A stretch of 64,000 nucleotides of DNA from Costus lasius. Taxonomy: Eukaryota > Streptophyta > Magnoliopsida > Zingiberales > Costaceae. The stretch is from contig CM050454.1 of assembly GCA_027563935.2 (NCBI GenBank), positions 46,404,596 to 46,468,595 on the forward strand. Direction: 5' to 3'. The notes beneath the pieces were generated by a model. The model was not told the origin of the DNA. It was given only the letters and a program-made list of their open reading frames with translations, and did no database searches. Positions 60,487 through 64,000 of the stretch are shown here, in pieces; position 1 is the stretch's first letter; each line of letters starts with the position of its first letter. The position numbers were made by a program, and so were the translations under genes.

Positions 60487-60820
60487 TACGCTAGCAGTTG
60501 GGTTCACTAACGTAAACAAGTTCATTTATTTTGAACCCAGCATTTGTTGCCCAGAGTGAGAGCAGTTCGCCCCTATCCCATGTCTTCCAGTGAATGAGTC
60601 TCGAGCTCGTTCATGGTTTTTGCAAAGTAAGATATGGATTTTTAAGCAAGGAAAGTTAAGTTTGCTTCCCATCATGCCTTCAAGCCTTTAGCAGTCATCG
60701 TCATCCCTTTGAGTGCCACTAGTGGCAATGAACGAGTTCATTAGGAATGGAGCATCGCCAGCAAATGTTCAAATTCCAGTGAAGTTAGCGAAGCCTTACT
60801 TCTTTGCCCACAACATTAGT
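60487..60820. other. Non-coding flank right of copia-3
   Basis: No gene. It may be internal sequence next to the LTR that follows, but I see no primer site. Confidence 0.35.
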
Positions 60821-62264
60821 CACAGTGATAAGCAAGTATACAAATATGTTAAAGTAATAAAAAGTACTGATCCCACATATACTCTAAAATTAAGTACCAA
60901 TTGATCATGCTTGTGTAGTCTAGGCCAATTGAACTATATGTAAGCAGTGAATGGATGCAAAGCAAATAGAGAGAACAATCAGATATTAGGGATGTTTGGG
61001 TGTGGGTTTCACTACAATAATTTTTCTAAAGTAATAATTATCAATGTGTGTTAAATTATTTAGGGTTGTTAAAAGGAAATCTACTTTAAAGTTATAGGAT
61101 ATCTCTTTTAGTAGCCAACCCTAATGTTTAATTAGTTCAATAATCATCTGTCACTTTGATTATCTATCTTAATTAATATCATTAAACACAATGGTAGATT
61201 GTTTGATCCTCTAAATAACCTAGCTACTTTCATAGTTTAGTAGTTATAAGGTTATAGAGTTCCAAAACTAGAAGTCACCTTTTCAGTTCTTATCCAAGTT
61301 TCCACAATAATTTAATTAATAGTACAAAAATATCACATGTAAATCAAGTTTCACAAATTAAATTATATAATCTAGCTACTTTCATAGTCTATTCGTTATA
61401 GGTTTAACTAGTGAGTTATAGGATTAAGAGTCATCTTTCAGTACTTATCTTAACCAACTTAACATGCAATAAAGTAAATATAGTCAAGTAAAAGCAACAT
61501 TATCATATACAGTCAACTTTAATAATCTCAAATATAATAACAATTATACTAAACATGTATTATAAAATGCAAAAATTAAAGGGTTACTCTTCAACGCCCA
61601 AAAATAAGTTTAAGCTATGATAATTATCATTAAAAATATGTTAAAATCAAGTACAAATTTACAATTAGTCTAAAAAAAATAAAATAACAATTAAGGTAAT
61701 TCCTTGATAAAATTAGCCAAAAATTATATTTTTCTCTCGCCTACCCATGATTGCAATCAGAGGTCATGATTTGTATCTATGAACTCAGCTACTCCCATAT
61801 GAGTTTCTCATATCCTTTCGACGATGATCGTTGAAAGATGAAATTAGGACTATGTCATAGTTGATGGCTTCTCGGCTTCGATTTTCAAGGAAGAAGCAAT
61901 GAGGGTGGCTCAAATTTGGTGGAATTGTCCCTTGATGTGTGCTCTTGCAAAATCCTAAGGTTTGAGCTTCTATTATAGCCTTTTAATGGAGAAATCAAGG
62001 GAGAAATGGTCACCTATTGTCCACTAGAGTCAGGGCTGATTTTCATAACCATGAATGGTGATAATAATCATGGCCATGATTTCCATGTTGATGTTTTTTT
62101 TTTGCTGAAAATTGAGGTGAGGAATTGTTTCTCTTTGGAAAGTATTATTTTAACTTTAAATTTCACAAAATCTTTTATTGCCTAGAAATCATCGTTGGTG
62201 ATTATAATTACTACCGATAACTTTTGTTTTGCTTTGGGCTCTAAATTTCTAGTGAAGGTACCTT
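60821..62264 (-). repeat. Tat/Athila-like LTR (minus strand), borders uncertain
   Basis: The left end (AATAAAAAGTACTGATCCCAC ... AAGTACCAATTG, about 60858-60903) aligns with the reverse complement of the end of the LTR at 32684-34381. Inside are two related blocks (CTAGCTACTTTCATAGT at about 61210 and 61373) and palindromes at 61748-61759, 62066-62081 and 62187-62203. Non-coding. Confidence 0.5.
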
Positions 62265-63870
62265 TGTTGGTGTTTATGCCCTAAGACCTAGTTTTGGTCT
62301 ATCTTTTATACTACTTGACTTTGATATTTCTTACATATATCATTATGGCATTGTCATTATCATGTTTAGTTTACATCTACTATTATGTTCTTACATGATA
62401 ATGTCCCTGGAGACAGATTGGATTTGTGCTCAAACTCTTGTCCTCAGTCGATGTGCCAGAGTAGATATGGAACAACTTTGGTACTTGTGAGACTAGTATA
62501 TGGACTGGTTAGGCATGAGGTGCTAACGCAGACATATGGGTACATCAGTGATAGATATACTAGACTGACCAGCTGTGAGGCAATGACTTAGTATCATGAG
62601 TTATCCTCACAAGTAATAGGAGATGCATTGATCCCTTGACTTGAGGTCATTGACTATTCTATATGGTTAGGAACATATTTTGATATAACCTAACACCTCA
62701 CCGTAGTTGGGAGGTCATAACGGTTGTTATTGAGTATGTCACGACCTATATGAGAAGGTTAATGTACAGACAGAGGATTTACTCCTTCCTGAGGGAAGCT
62801 TGATATCCATAGGGCCCTCCCTATGGTTCTATGACTGAAAGTGTATGACTATACCTAGGTGAAAACCTAATATAATCGTGACCATGAGATTGGGTAAAAA
62901 TAGATTTTGGCCCTAGATCTCCTTAGGTATGAAGCTCTTCCTATTGTAATTAATTATGCACAAGTGAGGTTTACCAACTAGCAGCAAGGTTCTTAACATG
63001 CAATTTCCAAGAGAATAATAGCGTGGGTAGAAGGCACCTAAGGCCCCCTTGAAGGGAGGGGGCCAAATCCCCTTTAGTCCTTGATCTCAATGAGCTACAG
63101 CTAGATTGAACATGTAAGTGATTTAACTTTGCTTCCGAGGATTCTTCCAGCTCTAGCAGCTTGCAAAGCTTCATGACAACTTCAACAGCAAACAGGAACA
63201 ACAACTTGGTGGATAAAGGAGGGAATGGGGATTCAGCGAGCAATGGAGGACATGAACAATAGAAGAGAGGAGAGAAGAGAAGATAGAAGAGAAGGGTAAG
63301 GAGAGGAGCAAGCTCAACTCTCAAGAGGAGCAAGCTCAACTCTCAAGAGGAGCAAGCTCAACTCTTCACAAGCAACGCTAACACACGGTTTCAGATTCAA
63401 AATATTCGACCTAGTGCAGTGTGGACAAATTACAAGGCTTTAAACCTATCCCTTAATGTTTAGATTTTGTGGCAACTCTTGGCATTCCATGTTGAGGTGG
63501 ACATTGGCTTGAGTGGAGATTCGCTGGCAGTGGCGTGATGGACCTTCCTTGCGCATGCAGATAAGAGGAATGTATCCGCTGGCTGATGGAAAGTGGTTTT
63601 CTGATGTGTAAATGTATCTTCAGCTGAATTGGGCCGAATGCTTGATTTGGACTTTGAGCTTAGGTCATTTTGACTTGAGCTGGATTGTGAGTATTAGTGA
63701 CCTGAATTGGATGTTGACTTGTTGATGTGGAAGTTGTGCATTTGTTCTTATTGGACTTGAGCTGGTGTTGCTGAGATTGAGCTGGGCTGGCCTTGATAAT
63801 GTTGTCTTGACTTCACTTGATGGTATCCTTGCTAAGCTGGAATTGAGTGTTGATTTGATGGTGTCGTTAG
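62265..63870 (+). repeat. LTR distantly related to the copia-1 family
   Basis: Begins TGTTGGTGTTTATGCCCTAAG, compared with TGTTGGGGTATGCCCTTAAG in copia-1/3. Later it keeps the same order of motifs: an ACTCCTTC..GAGG block, GGGCCCTCC, then AAAGTGTATGACTATACC (62837-62854), compared with AAAGTGTATGGCCATACC in copia-3. No primer site follows before the window end, so this is a solo or partial LTR, or the right border is wrong. It contains a 22-bp repeat at 63304-63369. Confidence 0.5.
63304..63369 (+). repeat. 22-bp tandem repeat, three units
   Basis: AGGAGCAAGCTCAACTCTCA plus two bases, three adjacent units; the third ends TTCAC instead of TCAAG. Confidence 0.92.
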
Positions 63871-64000
63871 TGATAGCGATCCGCAAGTGCACGAATTTAT
63901 CGAAGTAATAAAAAGATTATCGTTCCCAACGAGGATCAGGTGGTCAAGTACTGATTACACGATTGATCTATATCTAGACGATTCAAAGTGTAGTTTTTGT
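63871..64000 (-). repeat. Start of another Tat-like LTR end (minus strand), cut by window
   Basis: CCGCAAGTGCACGAATTTATCGAAGTAATAAAAAGATTATCGTTCCCA (63882-63929, described in part) resembles the reverse complement of the LTR end near 34340-34380: CGCAAGTGCAC, then AATAAAAA, then ATCG..CCCA. Too short to define further. Confidence 0.45.

Noticed and set aside
63304..63369. CRISPR-like repeat
   Set aside because: Units are directly adjacent without spacers; plant context; simple tandem repeat.

Overview
This is nuclear DNA from a flowering plant: one host gene sits among nested retrotransposons. The plant assignment rests on a spliced YABBY transcription-factor gene (a seed-plant family), a plant-type chromovirus, Ty1/copia elements with iMet primer sites, Tat/Athila-like LTRs with a tRNA-Asp primer site, and an L1-type LINE with an RNase H domain. 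The linker of the YABBY protein looks more like monocot YAB2 proteins, but I would not go further than that.

Left part (1-22,813): a four-deep nest. The outermost piece is a deleted LTR element (21,967-22,813). A minus-strand copia (copia-2, visible 15,453-21,966) sits inside its LTR. A plus-strand chromovirus (Tekay-like gypsy, visible 8,236-15,452) sits inside copia-2's reverse transcriptase. A very young minus-strand copia of the same family (copia-1, 1-8,235) sits inside the gypsy gag. The left halves of all four lie beyond the window start.

Middle part (22,814-41,537): a decayed Tat/Athila-like LTR with a relic primer site, then a dead copy of a long coiled-coil protein gene. That pseudogene is split, with a perfect CCTCA target duplication, by an odd non-autonomous LTR element (25,266-30,492). 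Its two LTRs are both 2,496 bp but only 235 bp lie between them. Next come a ~100-bp tandem array interrupted by another Tat-like LTR with its tRNA-Asp primer site, and a 5'-truncated, damaged LINE (36,076-38,538).

Gene part (41,538-46,600): a six-exon YABBY gene on the minus strand, 179 codons, with all splice sites readable and a GA-rich duplicated upstream region. It is the only host gene I can support as intact.

Right part (46,600-64,000): a decayed copia, then a complete copia of the copia-1 family (copia-3, 51,406-60,481) with two 1,697-bp LTRs and perfect ATCAC target duplications but three in-frame stop codons. The window ends in further LTR sequence.

I found no undescribed defence, metabolic or RNA-guided system. 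The observations most worth following are: (i) the almost-all-LTR element with tRNA-like box A/box B modules; (ii) clusters of short palindromes in three otherwise different Tat-like LTRs; (iii) an intact-looking copia whose polymerase box reads YNDD instead of YVDD; (iv) a recently inserted copia that was probably already dead when it moved; and (v) residue changes in the conserved YABBY domain.
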